DNA of 64,000 nucleotides. It comes from Pseudomonadota bacterium. GTDB taxonomy: Bacteria > Desulfobacterota > Desulfovibrionia > Desulfovibrionales > Desulfovibrionaceae. The stretch is from the NCBI GenBank assembly GCA_018816865.1, contig JAHIUW010000041.1:1-64000 (forward strand), given 5' to 3'. A program made the position numbers and the translations under genes. Each line of letters opens with the position of its first letter. The first letter of the stretch is position 1. Below the pieces are notes generated by a model that was not told where the DNA came from, ran no database searches, and was given only the letters and a program-made list of their open reading frames with translations. Below are positions 53,336 to 62,956 of the stretch, piece by piece.

Positions 53336-54244
53336 TCAGGGAGCGGAAAAGAGCAGGGTCTTGACCTGTCCGGACTGTGCGGCAAAGGAGTATGGTTCCC
53401 CGTTAAAGAGGACCTTGACGCCGCCGCCATTGCCCAGCTTGACCTCCAGGGTCTTGTGGAATCGGATCTGCTTGGACTGGCCGGGCTGGAGCATCACATC
53501 CACGGTAATGCCGTTCTTGGCATCTTCACCGCCATCGACCTGGGCCAGCAACCAGCAGGGTTCCTTGGCCTCGACGAGCACACGCTGCCGGGAATCGGTG
53601 GGATCATTCCAGGTCTCGGCGCGCTCCGGCGCGACGGCGGCCTGGGTGGGAGCCACCGGAGCCGCCGTGGAAACCGGTTTGTCGCCCTGAAGAGGCGTTT
53701 CCTGGGCCTGAGGCTCATCCGCCGGCTGTTCCAGGGCAGGGGCAGAAGACTCCCCCTGGGCCGGAACAGTCTCTGGGGCAGGGGAAGCCGCTTGTGAGGC
53801 AACGGGTTGCTCCACGGCAGCCGGGCTATGAGAGTCGAGACCGGCTTCCGGTGCGGACGATGAAAACATGTAGATGGCCCCGCCAGCGATCATGGCCAGC
53901 AATGCCAGGGCCAAGACAAAGAGCTTGAAGCCATTGCCACCGATCTCAACCGAGCCTTGGGCCTCGAATTCAACCTCCGGCACTTCCTTGACGATATTGT
54001 CCCTGATCACGAATTCGCGACCCATGACTGCGGCGCATTCCTCGGGGTCCAGCTTCAACAGCTTGGCATAGTTGCGGGCAAACCCCTTGGCGTAGACGGG
54101 ATGGGGCAACCCACTGGTTTCTCCGTCTTCCAAGGCCGTCACGTTCGACTTGCTGATCTTGGTCCGCTGGACCACATCGTCGATGGTCAACCCCTGGCGC
54201 TCCCGTTCGCACCTGAAGTTTTCACCCATTTCCTTAAGATTCAT
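53336..54244 (-). CDS. RodZ-like helix-turn-helix membrane protein
   Basis: 302 residues. Cytoplasmic HTH_25-type domain at about 1-75 (MGENFRCERERQGLTIDDVVQRTKISKSNVTALEDGE..LPHPVYAKGFARNYAKLLKLDPEE), one TM helix at about 107-126 (LALLAMIAGGAIYMF), a long Ala/Pro/Glu-rich periplasmic linker, and a C-terminal DUF4115 domain (EAKEPCWLLAQVDG..TVDVMLQPGQSKQIRF..VKVLFNGEPYSF). RodZ connects MreB filaments to the wall machinery; mreB itself is at 20.3 kb in this window. Confidence 0.9.
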   Translation of the reverse strand: MNLKEMGENFRCERERQGLTIDDVVQRTKISKSNVTALEDGETSGLPHPVYAKGFARNYAKLLKLDPEECAAVMGREFVIRDNIVKEVPEVEFEAQGSVEIGGNGFKLFVLALALLAMIAGGAIYMFSSSAPEAGLDSHSPAAVEQPVASQAASPAPETVPAQGESSAPALEQPADEPQAQETPLQGDKPVSTAAPVAPTQAAVAPERAETWNDPTDSRQRVLVEAKEPCWLLAQVDGGEDAKNGITVDVMLQPGQSKQIRFHKTLEVKLGNGGGVKVLFNGEPYSFAAQSGQVKTLLFSAP

Positions 54245-54276
54245 TCACTGGCTCCCGTTGGCTTCAGGCGCTGGGC

Positions 54277-55245
54277 CTAAAGCTTGATGTCAACAACCGC
54301 TTCGGAGCGGAGGCCGTCCATATACTCATTAAAACGATCTTCCAACTGTTGCTGGCTGAGCTTCTCACGAATCTCTTCCTGAACGGCCGGATCAAACTCA
54401 CGGGATTCACCGCCGACCAGAGACACGAACTTGAGGATCGCCCCAAATTCCTTGAACCTGAAGGCCTGACTCATCTCGCCAGGCTGGACCTTTTCAAGGG
54501 CGTCACGCCAATCCTGAGTCATGCTGCCCCAGTCAAGGATGCCGATATTCCCGCCCTGGTCAGAACCCGGGCCCTGAGAATACTTGCCGGCCACTTCGGC
54601 AAAGGTCGATTTTCCCTTGCCGATGTCCTCACGCAATCGTTGCGCCTCTTCCAGGGTAGGCACCAGAATCACGGCGAGTTCGACCTGCTTGTCCTTGACG
54701 TATTCCTTGCGGTGCTCATCGAAGTACTGTTTGACCTCTTCGGCGCTGACAACAACTTTGCGCTTGACCATCACACCCAGCAGGCGGTGCTTGAGGATAT
54801 CACCTTTGAGCTTCTCCTTGTACTGGTCAAGGGTCATGCCTTCGAGCCTCAACTGGGCCTCAAACTCCTCTGCCGACATCTTGTTCCGGCTCTGCACCGA
54901 TTCAATTTCGTTGAGGATTTCGGTTTCCGTCACCGTAACGCCCAATTTCTCAACCTGTTGCTTGATCAGGATGTCCTGAACCATCTGTTCCAACAACTTC
55001 TTGCGGATGCTGATGATTGCAGCCTTGTCCTGGTCGGTAAGTTCGCGGCCCTGGAACCTTTCAAACACAGGCTTCATGCGTTCATTGATTTCGAACAGGG
55101 TAACGATCTCGCCATTGACCATGGCGGCAATGCGATCAACCACATCGCCGGCGATGGCCGGTTGCACACTCAGAAGCACCACCACAAGGATGGCAATACG
55201 GGTAATGAACAGCAACGGAGTCTCCTTCTTTCTGGGTGCGGGCAT
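54277..55245 (-). CDS. SurA-like periplasmic peptidyl-prolyl isomerase/chaperone
   Basis: 322 residues. Signal peptide at about 1-32 (LLFITRIAILVVVLLSVQPAIA), SurA N-terminal helical domain (VVDRIAAMVNGEIVTLFEINERMKPVFERFQG..MVQDILIKQQVEKLGVTVTETEIL), one parvulin domain at about 180-275 (VELAVILVPTLEEAQRL..FAEVAGKYSQGPGSDQGGNIGILDWGSM). It escorts unfolded outer-membrane proteins. The next gene upstream is a second protein of related design. Confidence 0.88.
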   Translation of the reverse strand: MPAPRKKETPLLFITRIAILVVVLLSVQPAIAGDVVDRIAAMVNGEIVTLFEINERMKPVFERFQGRELTDQDKAAIISIRKKLLEQMVQDILIKQQVEKLGVTVTETEILNEIESVQSRNKMSAEEFEAQLRLEGMTLDQYKEKLKGDILKHRLLGVMVKRKVVVSAEEVKQYFDEHRKEYVKDKQVELAVILVPTLEEAQRLREDIGKGKSTFAEVAGKYSQGPGSDQGGNIGILDWGSMTQDWRDALEKVQPGEMSQAFRFKEFGAILKFVSLVGGESREFDPAVQEEIREKLSQQQLEDRFNEYMDGLRSEAVVDIKL

Positions 55246-55373
55246 GCCGCCTCCGCATTCAAAATTGCATATCCGACGTCAAAGGATCAGATACCATTAC
55301 GTTCCAACTCTCCGCCGGTGACAGTCACTGGTTGCTGGGCGGTACCTGCCCGGGTACCGGACACAGCCCTCTC

Positions 55374-56450
55374 CTAAGATTTGGATTCCGGTATCTCGTC
55401 GAGGGGAATGGCCCCTTCCGGCGATTCGGGCATCACGTCGGGCGGGACCTCATCCTGCGATTCGAGTTCATCAGCAGACGGGATCTCCACCTCCGCAGGG
55501 GCCTCCTCCGTGGCGGATTCCTCGGTCATGAGCTTGAGCGGCAGGTGCGGAGAGACCTTGATCACGGCCACGGCCAGTGCCTCCTGCAGCCAGGAATCAA
55601 AGGATTCTCGCAGCTTCTGGTCCAAAAGCACCCGCTCCACCACAGGATAGGCCTGAGAGGGATCAAGGACCTTGGCCGGAATCCTTTCGGAAAAGACGAG
55701 GGCCTCAAAACCGTTCTCGCCGCTGATCACGGAACTGGCCTCGCCGACCCCAAGTCCCTTGAGGGCGTTCTTCCAGTTGACGGTCAGCCGATCCTCGCGC
55801 AACCGGATCTCCCGGATGACAAGGCGATCGAACCTGCCCTGGAGGGACTCCAGGCTCTCCCCCTTGCGGTAGAGGTTCAGGGCATTCTGGACGGCTTCGC
55901 GGCTGGGTCCGGAAACGAGCTGAAAACGGAGTCTGAGCGGGAGATAAAATTCCTGGATATGAGTCTTGTAGTAGGCCTCGGCCTCTTCGTAGCCGATGGT
56001 GATGTCAGGCCGCAGCACCTCGTTGAAAAACTTCTCCATGGCCAGTCTGTTGCGCAATTCCTGACGCCAGTACTGCAGGTCGAGATACTCTTCCACAAGG
56101 ACTTCTTCGAAGGCCCCCTCGGGATAGTCGGCCCGGATCACGGACTCGGCGGCGGCGACTTCGTCGTCGGTCACGGAGAACCCCAGAGTCTCCAGTTCCT
56201 GCGTCACAAGCTCCTGAACGATGAGATCGGTCAGAATCCCGCCGTAATCCTTCTTCAGGGCAACGACGCCTACTGTCTCCGCAGCGAAGGACAGCTTCTT
56301 GAAATCGTATTTAAGTTGAAGCTGTTCCAGGGTAATGGGTCGTCCATTGACGCGCGCAACAATGCCATTTTCCTCCTGGTCGCCATGGCAACCGGGCAGG
56401 CCGAACATCGCCACCAGCGTCAGGGCGAGGGCACAAATAATTCTTTTCAT
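55374..56450 (-). CDS. lipoprotein of the SurA/PpiD-like peptidyl-prolyl isomerase family
   Basis: 358 residues. Signal peptide with lipobox LPGC (Cys21), so a lipid-anchored periplasmic protein. VARVNGRPITLEQLQLKYDF is a SurA-N-like start, then a divergent PpiC region (LPLRLRFQLVSGPSREAVQNALNLYRKGESLESLQGRF..GEASSVISGENGFEALVFSERIPAK). Ends in an acidic Glu/Pro/Ser-rich tail of about 50 residues. Isomerase residues look degenerate, so a pure chaperone role is likely. Located between mfd and the SurA-like gene on the same strand. Confidence 0.8.
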   Translation of the reverse strand: MKRIICALALTLVAMFGLPGCHGDQEENGIVARVNGRPITLEQLQLKYDFKKLSFAAETVGVVALKKDYGGILTDLIVQELVTQELETLGFSVTDDEVAAAESVIRADYPEGAFEEVLVEEYLDLQYWRQELRNRLAMEKFFNEVLRPDITIGYEEAEAYYKTHIQEFYLPLRLRFQLVSGPSREAVQNALNLYRKGESLESLQGRFDRLVIREIRLREDRLTVNWKNALKGLGVGEASSVISGENGFEALVFSERIPAKVLDPSQAYPVVERVLLDQKLRESFDSWLQEALAVAVIKVSPHLPLKLMTEESATEEAPAEVEIPSADELESQDEVPPDVMPESPEGAIPLDEIPESKS

Positions 56451-56476
56451 AAGAATAATAGACCTTTGAGTACTTG

Positions 56477-59400
56477 CTACGCGAGATTGGCGTTTCCGGG
56501 TGTTGTAGCCCCAGGGAGAAGAGCGGTCAACGCCTTTTCCAGAGCGGCCAAGCCCTGGCGGACAGTGCCATCCGTCCGCACCCGAATCTCCAGTCTGCCC
56601 GGCGGCAGCAAACGGGCCTCATACTCACCTTGCTGCACAAAGGCCACGATCCTGTCCGAGGTGACCACGGTCGCGCCCTCGGCCCAGGTCAACACAGCCC
56701 TGACCGGCGAGACGTCCGCCTTGGACACCTGAAGGCGGCCCAGCAACAGCTTGAAGCGCAAGACGGCTAAAAAACGTTCCAGTGGAACAGGTAGCGGTCC
56801 GAACAGGTCGCGAATCTCAAAGGACAGCTCCTCCAGGGCGGCTGCCCCCATGGCCGAGGACAGGGCCTTGTAATAGCGTAGCCGCTCCTGTGTATCGGGG
56901 ATATATTCCTCGGGGATGTGCGCCTCGAACATGAAATTCAATTCGGGACTGGTCTCCTGCAGCAGGTCTTCGCCACGCAGGCGACGCACTTCCTCTTCCA
57001 GCATCTCCAGATACATGTCCAGACCAACCTTGGCCACGGTCCCGGTCTGGGCCTCGCCCAGGATATTGCCGGCCCCGCGAAGCCGCAGGTCTTCCATGGC
57101 CACCTGGAAGCCGGCCCCAAGATAGTCCATGTCCAAGATGACCTGCAACCGCTTGCGTGAAGGTTCGGGCAGACCGTCCAGGGACGGGATCACGAAATAG
57201 GCATAGGCTTGACGGGAGCTGCGCCCCACCCTGCCCCTGAGCTGATACAGCTGCCCCAGACCGAACAACTGGGCCTGATCCACGATCAGCGTATTGGCGC
57301 GGGCAAAATCAAGCCCCGACTCGATGATGGCCGTGCAGACCAGAATATCCAGTTCCCCGTGCCAGAATTGATGGATGGTCTCCTCCAACTCGTGCTCCTT
57401 CATCTGGCCGTGGGCCATGCCGACACGGGCGTCCGGGGCCAATTCCCGCACATAATCGAGCACCTGGGGCAGGGATCTGACCCGGTTATGGACCCAAAAA
57501 ACCTGGCCCTTGCGTTCCAGTTCACGCGCCAGGATGGCCTTGAGCGGTTCCTTGTCCCGTTCCAGCAGAGAGGTGAACACGGGCTTACGATCCAGAGGCG
57601 GCGTTTCCATGACCGACAATCCGCGGATTCCAGCCAGGGACAGCTGCAAAGTCCGCGGGATGGGGGTCGCCGTCAAGGTCAGCACGTCGATGTTCTTGCG
57701 CATCTCCTTGATGCGCTCCTTGTGGCGCACCCCGAAACGCTGTTCCTCGTCCAGGATCAGCAGCCCCAGATTGGGGAGGACCACATCCTTGGACAGCATA
57801 CGATGGGTGCCGATCAGGATATCCACCTGCCCCCGAACCGCGGCCTCCAGGGTCAGTTTCTGGCTGGCCCGCGAGACAAAGCGACTGAGCATAGACACAT
57901 TCAGGGGATAGCCCTCCATGCGCCGCTTGAAATTCTGGTAATGCTGTTCGGCCAGCACCGTGGTCGGGCACAACAGCGCCACCTGCCGCCCGGCCATGGC
58001 GGCTCGAAAGGCTGCACGCATGGCCACCTCGGTCTTGCCGAAACCCACGTCTCCGCAGACCAGGCGGTCCATGGGCGCCTGCTTGTCCATATCGGCCATG
58101 ACGTCGCGGATGGCCCCTTCCTGATCCGGGGTCTCCTCAAAACCGAAAGACGCCTCGAACTCGGCGTATTCGTCCCCGCCTGATTCATAGACATAGCCCT
58201 TGGCCACCTGGCGGAAGGCATACATCTCCACCAGTTCACGGGCGACCATCTCCACGGCCTTGCGTGCCCGGGATTTGGCGCGAGTCCAGGCCGCGCCGCC
58301 CATCTTGTCCAGGGCGGGAGCGGCCCCCTCCGGGCCCTTGAAGCGCTGCACCACGGCCAGGCGATCCACGGGCAGGTAGAGCTTGTCCTCCCCGGAATAG
58401 GTCAACAGCAGGTAATCGTTGGAGACACCGCCCAGTTCCAGACGGAACAGGCCCTCGAACCGCGCCAGCCCCCAATCCCGGTGCACCAGCAGATCGCCAG
58501 GGCTCAGATCCTCATGGGTGGAGAGCCCCTTGAATTTCTTGTCCGCGCTGGGCAGGTGTGCCCCGCGCGGGGTGGGTTGCAGCACGTCCTCGGACAGGAC
58601 CAGCACGTTGTTCCAAGTCAGTTCCAAACCCTTGCGCATGGGCGAAACCAGGGCAAACAGCCCCTTGCCCGCAGAGACGTACTCCGTGGCGGGGACGATC
58701 CCGTCCTGTGCCGCCAGCTTCATGAACTTGCGGCGTGAGGTCTCGGTACGGAAACTCAGAATCGTCTGCGGCCGCTCTCGCGTCCATTTGCGCAATGATT
58801 CCAGCAAGGCGTGCCAGGGGCGGTTGCGATCCTCCGGCTTCCAGAAAAGATCGTCGAAGGAATGCACCGCCTTTTCAGGCAGATCCACTCCGTCCTTCTT
58901 TTCGCCGATGGTCAGGTCTTCGAAATGAATCTGCGCCCTGTCCATCCAGGACTGACGCGCCCGCTCCCCGGTTTCCAGCAACTGAGCCCTGGGGGGACGC
59001 CAGCCATTCAGTTCCGCCTCATCATCCAGACGTCCGGTCCAGGCCCATTCGGCCTCATCCAGTCGGGTGCGCAAGGTCCCCGCCCCGCACAGCAGCCAGA
59101 CGGCATCACGCGGCAGCCACTGGCTCAGCGCAGACGGCTGTTCGTAATAGAGCCCCGGCCGGGTCATGCCGTTGGTGGACTCGATCCGGCGCTGCAACAC
59201 CTCGCAGGCCTGCCCGGAGAGCTCGCCGATGCCCTTCAACCGTTTCCATTTAGCCTGGGCCGCCTCCACCAGGGCCGGCGTCAGCAGCGCCGGGGCGCAG
59301 GGCAGAATCACCGCCCGAGCAAGCTCCGCCCGGGAGCGCTGGGTTGCCACATCGAACAACCGGATGTCCTCCAAGCTGTCGCCGAAAAACTCGAAACGCA

Positions 59401-59953
59401 GCGGATCGGCGTACCCCGGGGCATACAGGTCCAGGATATCGCCGCGCATGGCGATCTCGCCAGGGCGGGTCACCCGTGAAACCCGCTCATACCCCCACAG
59501 GGCGAACTGCTCCAGCAACTCGTCCAGCAGCAGCTCCTCGCCCTTGGCAAGGATCAGATGATGATGATCCAGGATATCGGTGGGTGGCCACTTGGGCAGC
59601 AGATTGTCCACGGACAGCAACACACCGCGCGGGCCGGAGCCGTGCGCCAGCCCGTACAGTCCGGCCCAACGCCCGGCCCAGCGGCCGGGGTCGACGGATT
59701 GCGCCGGATAGGGCGGCAGCATCGTCCAGGGATTGTCGGGAAAGGCCTTGCTTCCGCCCGGAGTCATGAGCTCCAGCAGGGCCTTGACCTGAAGCAGTTC
59801 ACGCGCACCGGGGACGACAACAACGACACTACGGCCACGGGACAATAGTCCCGCAGCTGCTGCGGCCTGGGAGCCGGGGCCGGATTTGTAGACCCGGAGG
59901 CTTCGCCCCGCTTCCGATGAAATGAAGGGGCGCAATAATTCGGGTAGAATCAC
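56477..59953 (-). CDS. mfd: transcription-repair coupling factor Mfd
   Basis: 1158 residues, full length. UvrB-like N-terminal module (GEIAMRGDILDLYAPG), RNA-polymerase-interacting CarD-like domain (LSPGDLLVHRDWGLARFEGLFRL), helicase motifs I-VI including GDVGFGKTEVAMRAAF, LLILDEEQRFGVRHKE and LRGRVGRSSRQAYAYF, then the TRCF C-terminal domain. It removes RNA polymerase stalled at lesions and recruits UvrA. The lipoprotein chaperone gene follows after 26 bases, probably in the same operon. Confidence 0.97.
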   Translation of the reverse strand: MILPELLRPFISSEAGRSLRVYKSGPGSQAAAAAGLLSRGRSVVVVVPGARELLQVKALLELMTPGGSKAFPDNPWTMLPPYPAQSVDPGRWAGRWAGLYGLAHGSGPRGVLLSVDNLLPKWPPTDILDHHHLILAKGEELLLDELLEQFALWGYERVSRVTRPGEIAMRGDILDLYAPGYADPLRFEFFGDSLEDIRLFDVATQRSRAELARAVILPCAPALLTPALVEAAQAKWKRLKGIGELSGQACEVLQRRIESTNGMTRPGLYYEQPSALSQWLPRDAVWLLCGAGTLRTRLDEAEWAWTGRLDDEAELNGWRPPRAQLLETGERARQSWMDRAQIHFEDLTIGEKKDGVDLPEKAVHSFDDLFWKPEDRNRPWHALLESLRKWTRERPQTILSFRTETSRRKFMKLAAQDGIVPATEYVSAGKGLFALVSPMRKGLELTWNNVLVLSEDVLQPTPRGAHLPSADKKFKGLSTHEDLSPGDLLVHRDWGLARFEGLFRLELGGVSNDYLLLTYSGEDKLYLPVDRLAVVQRFKGPEGAAPALDKMGGAAWTRAKSRARKAVEMVARELVEMYAFRQVAKGYVYESGGDEYAEFEASFGFEETPDQEGAIRDVMADMDKQAPMDRLVCGDVGFGKTEVAMRAAFRAAMAGRQVALLCPTTVLAEQHYQNFKRRMEGYPLNVSMLSRFVSRASQKLTLEAAVRGQVDILIGTHRMLSKDVVLPNLGLLILDEEQRFGVRHKERIKEMRKNIDVLTLTATPIPRTLQLSLAGIRGLSVMETPPLDRKPVFTSLLERDKEPLKAILARELERKGQVFWVHNRVRSLPQVLDYVRELAPDARVGMAHGQMKEHELEETIHQFWHGELDILVCTAIIESGLDFARANTLIVDQAQLFGLGQLYQLRGRVGRSSRQAYAYFVIPSLDGLPEPSRKRLQVILDMDYLGAGFQVAMEDLRLRGAGNILGEAQTGTVAKVGLDMYLEMLEEEVRRLRGEDLLQETSPELNFMFEAHIPEEYIPDTQERLRYYKALSSAMGAAALEELSFEIRDLFGPLPVPLERFLAVLRFKLLLGRLQVSKADVSPVRAVLTWAEGATVVTSDRIVAFVQQGEYEARLLPPGRLEIRVRTDGTVRQGLAALEKALTALLPGATTPGNANLA

Positions 59954-59976
59954 GTTGAGAATGACCTTATGGTGAT

Positions 59977-60017
59977 GAAAAAACAGAACCGCCGTTCCGC
60001 TTGCGCGGACACGGCGG
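59977..60017 (-). terminator. terminator of the cheW-like gene
   Basis: CCGCCGTTCCGC (59989-60000) and GCGGACACGGCGG (60005-60017) form a stem with one bulge; the minus strand continues into T6 (A-run 59978-59984). Confidence 0.85.
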
Positions 60018-60070
60018 CCCCAGGTGGCCGCGTTCCGCGGCCTTTGGATACGGTATTGTCCTGTCGCCGT

Positions 60071-60547
60071 CTAGGCCATGACAAGGATTTCCTTCTCTTC
60101 ACCGGACAGCAGACGATCGAGATCCAGCAGGATGAGCAGACGGTCTTCCAACTTGCCCACGCCGCTGATATACTCGGATTCCAGGCCGGAAACAACGGGC
60201 GGCGGCGGCTCGACAGTGTTCGAGGGAATCCGCAAGACCTCGGACACCGAGTCGACAACAAAGCCGACAACCATCTTGTTGATCTCGATGACAATGATCC
60301 GGGTATGTTTGTCGTGGATACGCGTCTCCAGACCAAAACGCTTGCGCAGGTCGATGATGGGGATCACGTTGCCGCGCAGATTGATCACCCCTTCAACAAA
60401 TTCCGGAGCCTTGGGCACCTTGGTGATCTCCATGGTGCGAATGATCTCCTGAACCTTGAGGATATCAACACCAAATTCCTCTTCGCCGATGGAGAACGTC
60501 ACGAGCTGGATCAGCTCGGCATCCTGTTTCTTCTGGATCTCGCTCAT
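60071..60547 (-). CDS. CheW-like chemotaxis coupling protein
   Basis: 158 residues forming a single CheW domain: LIQLVTFSIGEEEFGVDILKVQEIIR, APEFVEGVINLRGNVIPIIDLRKRFGL, RIIVIEINKMVVGFVVDSVSEVLRI, YISGVGKLEDRLLILLDLDRLLS. It links receptors to CheA. ATG 60547 has GAGGAG about 9 bases upstream; a longer frame from 60589 is not supported. No cheA or receptor gene lies nearby, so it belongs to a system elsewhere. Confidence 0.93.
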   Translation of the reverse strand: MSEIQKKQDAELIQLVTFSIGEEEFGVDILKVQEIIRTMEITKVPKAPEFVEGVINLRGNVIPIIDLRKRFGLETRIHDKHTRIIVIEINKMVVGFVVDSVSEVLRIPSNTVEPPPPVVSGLESEYISGVGKLEDRLLILLDLDRLLSGEEKEILVMA

Positions 60548-60608
60548 CTTATTTTCACTCCTCAGATTGCCCGGGATGGAGCAGTGCAAAAAACCGTCTT
60601 TGCGCTTT

Positions 60609-60636
60609 ATTTTACGAATATTTGATCAATATGCAA
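60609..60636 (-). promoter_or_regulatory. promoter of the cheW-like gene
   Basis: Minus-strand TTGCAT (60631-60636), 16 bases, TAAAAT (60609-60614). No sigma-28-type flagellar motif was seen. The rest of 60548-60817 is AT-rich divergent intergenic DNA with possible plus-strand -10 GATAAT around 60709. Confidence 0.5.
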
Positions 60637-60817
60637 CACATTTCAAGAGTTTCCATAACTATCATCGTCCAAGGGTTAAAAACAGTTTATACTTAGTGTA
60701 CTGAAATGATAATCTTAAATTACTCAGCACTCAGACTTGCCCTCATGCGCAGGCTCTTGTAAGGTCCGAATCTTCGTTTGCCCAAACACCGGGCAAGCCC
60801 AAGGAGGATCCTGTTTT

Positions 60818-61039
60818 ATGGCCCACTTTCTGCCCCAATCATCGAACTTTGCCCTCGAAGAGCAAATCAGGACCCTCGCCGATGACGAGTTGCTGGATTT
60901 CTGGGAAGAGGCTCAGCACCTGGAGAAATTTCTTGGGGATGAGTTGAGCGACGTCGGTTCCACTGTGGAATACGAACGCCTGATTCTCCTTGAACTTCAG
61001 TTCCGTTCCAGTCGCCGCAGCCTTCGTCTCCCGATCTGA
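60818..61039 (+). CDS. 73-residue protein of unknown function
   Basis: Starts at ATG 60818, with AAGGAGG (60801-60807) 10 bases upstream. Acidic and helical: EEQIRTLADDELLDFWEEAQ, HLEKFLGDELSDVGSTVEYERLILLELQFRS. No Cys, no membrane segment. I do not recognise a named family. Base composition is like the neighbours. It ends 55 bases before tRNA-Trp on the same strand but the tRNA has its own promoter. Confidence 0.7.
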   Translation: MAHFLPQSSNFALEEQIRTLADDELLDFWEEAQHLEKFLGDELSDVGSTVEYERLILLELQFRSSRRSLRLPI

Positions 61040-61048
61040 TAAAACTCC

Positions 61049-61077
61049 TTGCCATTTGGCTGGGATTCTCATAATTT
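61049..61077 (+). promoter_or_regulatory. promoter of tRNA-Trp
   Basis: TTGCCA (61049-61054), 17 bases, TAATTT (61072-61077), 17 bases before the tRNA 5' end. Confidence 0.65.
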
Positions 61078-61094
61078 CGCGCCCTTGACAGCGC

Positions 61095-61171
61095 AGGGGT
61101 GTAGCTCCAACGGCTAGAGCGCCGGTCTCCAAAACCGGATGTTGTGGGTTCGAATCCCCCCACCCCTGCCA
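61095..61171 (+). tRNA. tRNA-Trp (anticodon CCA), CCA end encoded
   Basis: 77 bases. Acceptor arms AGGGGTG/CACCCCT, D arm GCTCCAACGGCTAGAGC, anticodon stem CCGGT/ACCGG with loop CTCCAAA giving anticodon CCA, T arm GTGGGTTCGAATCCCCC, discriminator G and CCA. Confidence 0.97.
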
Positions 61172-61180
61172 CCACGAAAT

Positions 61181-61218
61181 CAAAAATCCCCGGTCCTTAT
61201 GGACCGGGGATTTTCTTT
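61181..61218 (+). terminator. terminator of tRNA-Trp
   Basis: AATCCCCGGTCC (61185-61196) pairs perfectly with GGACCGGGGATT (61201-61212) around a TTAT loop, followed by TTTCTTT. Confidence 0.93.
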
Positions 61219-61307
61219 GTGTACCCTGGTCTTCGGAGACCCCAATCAAATTCACGTCCCACCATCGCTTCCCCGCACACCAAGCCCGACCGCCCGGAAC
61301 CAAAACG

Positions 61308-61346
61308 CAAAAAGGGGCAAGCCCGACGAACGCGGTGCCTGCCCCT
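61308..61346 (-). terminator. terminator of ugd
   Basis: Read on the minus strand, GGGGCAGGC and GCTTGCCCC arms enclose a GC-rich loop and are followed by T5. It lies 36 bases past the ugd stop. No gene between here and the tRNA terminator. Confidence 0.8.
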
Positions 61347-61381
61347 CAAAGCGTTGAGCCAAAGACGATTGTTCCGGTTCC

Positions 61382-62719
61382 CTACTCGGGGTCGGGACGG
61401 CCGATGCAGAAATACGCGAAACCGGCGTCGGCCAGAACACGCGGGGAGTACAGATTGCGGCCATCAAAGATCAGCGGGGCCTTGAGGCTTTTCCGGAGGC
61501 GAGAGAAATCGGGATTACGGAACTGATTCCACTCGGTCACCACAGCCAGGGCATCGGCCCCGTCCAGGGCATCGTACTGATTCTCGACAATCTCCAACCC
61601 CTCGACGCCCGCCAGTTCTCCGGCGGCATTGGAACCGGCAACAGGATCGAATGCCCTGACGCGCATCCCCTTGGAGGTCAGGTACTTGATGGTCTCCAGG
61701 GAGGAGGCCTCGCGGATATCGTCGGTATTGGCCTTGAAGGCCAATCCCCACAAAGCCAGGGTCCGTCCCTCCAGGCCGCCCTGCTGGGCAAAATAACTCT
61801 CAATCTTCAGGGCAATGGCCAGTTTCTGACGATTGTTGACCTCATCCACCGCGGCCAGCAGCTGCGGTTCATGCCCCACCCCGCGCGCCGTGTTGATCAA
61901 CGCCCTGACATCCTTGGGAAAGCAGGAGCCACCGTAACCCACGCCGGGATAGATGAAATGATAACCGATGCGATGATCGGACCCGATTCCCAGGCGCACG
62001 TCGCGCACATCGGCCCCGACCTTCTCGCAGATCACGGATACTTCATTGATGAAGGAGATCTTTGTGGCCAGGATGCAATTGGCGGCATACTTGGTCATTT
62101 CGGCGCTACGCACCCCCATGACCATGACCTTCTCGCGGCTGCGCGCAAAGGGGGCATAGAGGGCACGCATGATCTCGGCGCTACGCTCATTTTCAGTACC
62201 CAGGATCACCCGGTCGGGCTTCATGAAGTCTGCGACCGCATCGCCCTCCTTCAGGAATTCGGGATTGGAAACCACGTCGAATTCAAGGGCCACGCCGCGC
62301 TTGGCCAGTTCTGCACCGATGATAGCGCGGACCTCATCGGCCGTGCCCACCGGCACGGTGGACTTGTCCACCACCACCAGCGGTTCGGTCATGGCTTGTC
62401 CGATCTCACGGGCCACCTGGTGCACGAAGCACAGGTCGCAGGAGCCGTCTGCGCGGCTGGGAGTACCCACGGTGATCAGCGCCACTCCGGCATCCTTGAG
62501 TCCCGCAGCCAGATCCGTGGTAAAGGACAAACGTCCCTCGACCCGGTTACGCGCGACCATCTCCTCCAACCCGGGTTCGTAGATGTGCACTTCCCCGTTG
62601 TTCAGACGTTCGACAACACCGGGATTGACATCCACGCAGCAGACATTGTTGCCCATTTCAGCAAAACAGGCCGCACTTACGAGGCCGACGTAGCCGGTGC
62701 CGACAATGCAGAGATTCAT
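61382..62719 (-). CDS. ugd: UDP-glucose 6-dehydrogenase
   Basis: 445 residues. NAD-binding IVGTGYVGLVSAACFAEMG at the N terminus; TVPVGTADEVRA; VSNPEFLKEGDAVADFMKPDRVILG; catalytic Cys in GYGGSCFPKDVRAL; C-terminal UDP-binding LALWGLAFKANTDDIREASSLE. Oxidises UDP-glucose to UDP-glucuronate for surface polysaccharides. It stands alone, divergent from pdxJ, with its own terminator. Confidence 0.96.
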   Translation of the reverse strand: MNLCIVGTGYVGLVSAACFAEMGNNVCCVDVNPGVVERLNNGEVHIYEPGLEEMVARNRVEGRLSFTTDLAAGLKDAGVALITVGTPSRADGSCDLCFVHQVAREIGQAMTEPLVVVDKSTVPVGTADEVRAIIGAELAKRGVALEFDVVSNPEFLKEGDAVADFMKPDRVILGTENERSAEIMRALYAPFARSREKVMVMGVRSAEMTKYAANCILATKISFINEVSVICEKVGADVRDVRLGIGSDHRIGYHFIYPGVGYGGSCFPKDVRALINTARGVGHEPQLLAAVDEVNNRQKLAIALKIESYFAQQGGLEGRTLALWGLAFKANTDDIREASSLETIKYLTSKGMRVRAFDPVAGSNAAGELAGVEGLEIVENQYDALDGADALAVVTEWNQFRNPDFSRLRKSLKAPLIFDGRNLYSPRVLADAGFAYFCIGRPDPE

Positions 62720-62870
62720 TCAGCTATCCTTTGTTATCACTACTTGCTTGATGAGATTCAGACTTCCGGAAGCGACGAACGTAGTCATGGGGCCATTCCA
62801 AGTCAATACTGTCACGCAAGTGTCCTTCCCTGCGAGAACCCAGACGCAGCGCCATTTTCCTTGACTTTCC

Positions 62871-62898
62871 TTGACTGTCGGGCACAATTTCAGATTAT
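62871..62898 (+). promoter_or_regulatory. promoter of pdxJ-acpS
   Basis: TTGACT (62871-62876), 16 bases, GATTAT (62893-62898), about 58 bases before the pdxJ ATG. A second TTGACT 10 bases upstream (62861) makes the exact -35 ambiguous. Confidence 0.5.
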
Positions 62899-62956
62899 TA
62901 CACCCACTTAAAGGGCCATGCCGCTTCAAACCCTCAATCCCTCCAGGAGGGGACCC

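Noticed and set aside
61085-61090. TTGACA directly before tRNA-Trp as its -35 box
   Set aside because: Only 4 bases before the mature tRNA, so any -10 would fall inside the tRNA; TTGCCA-N17-TAATTT at 61049-61077 is correctly placed.
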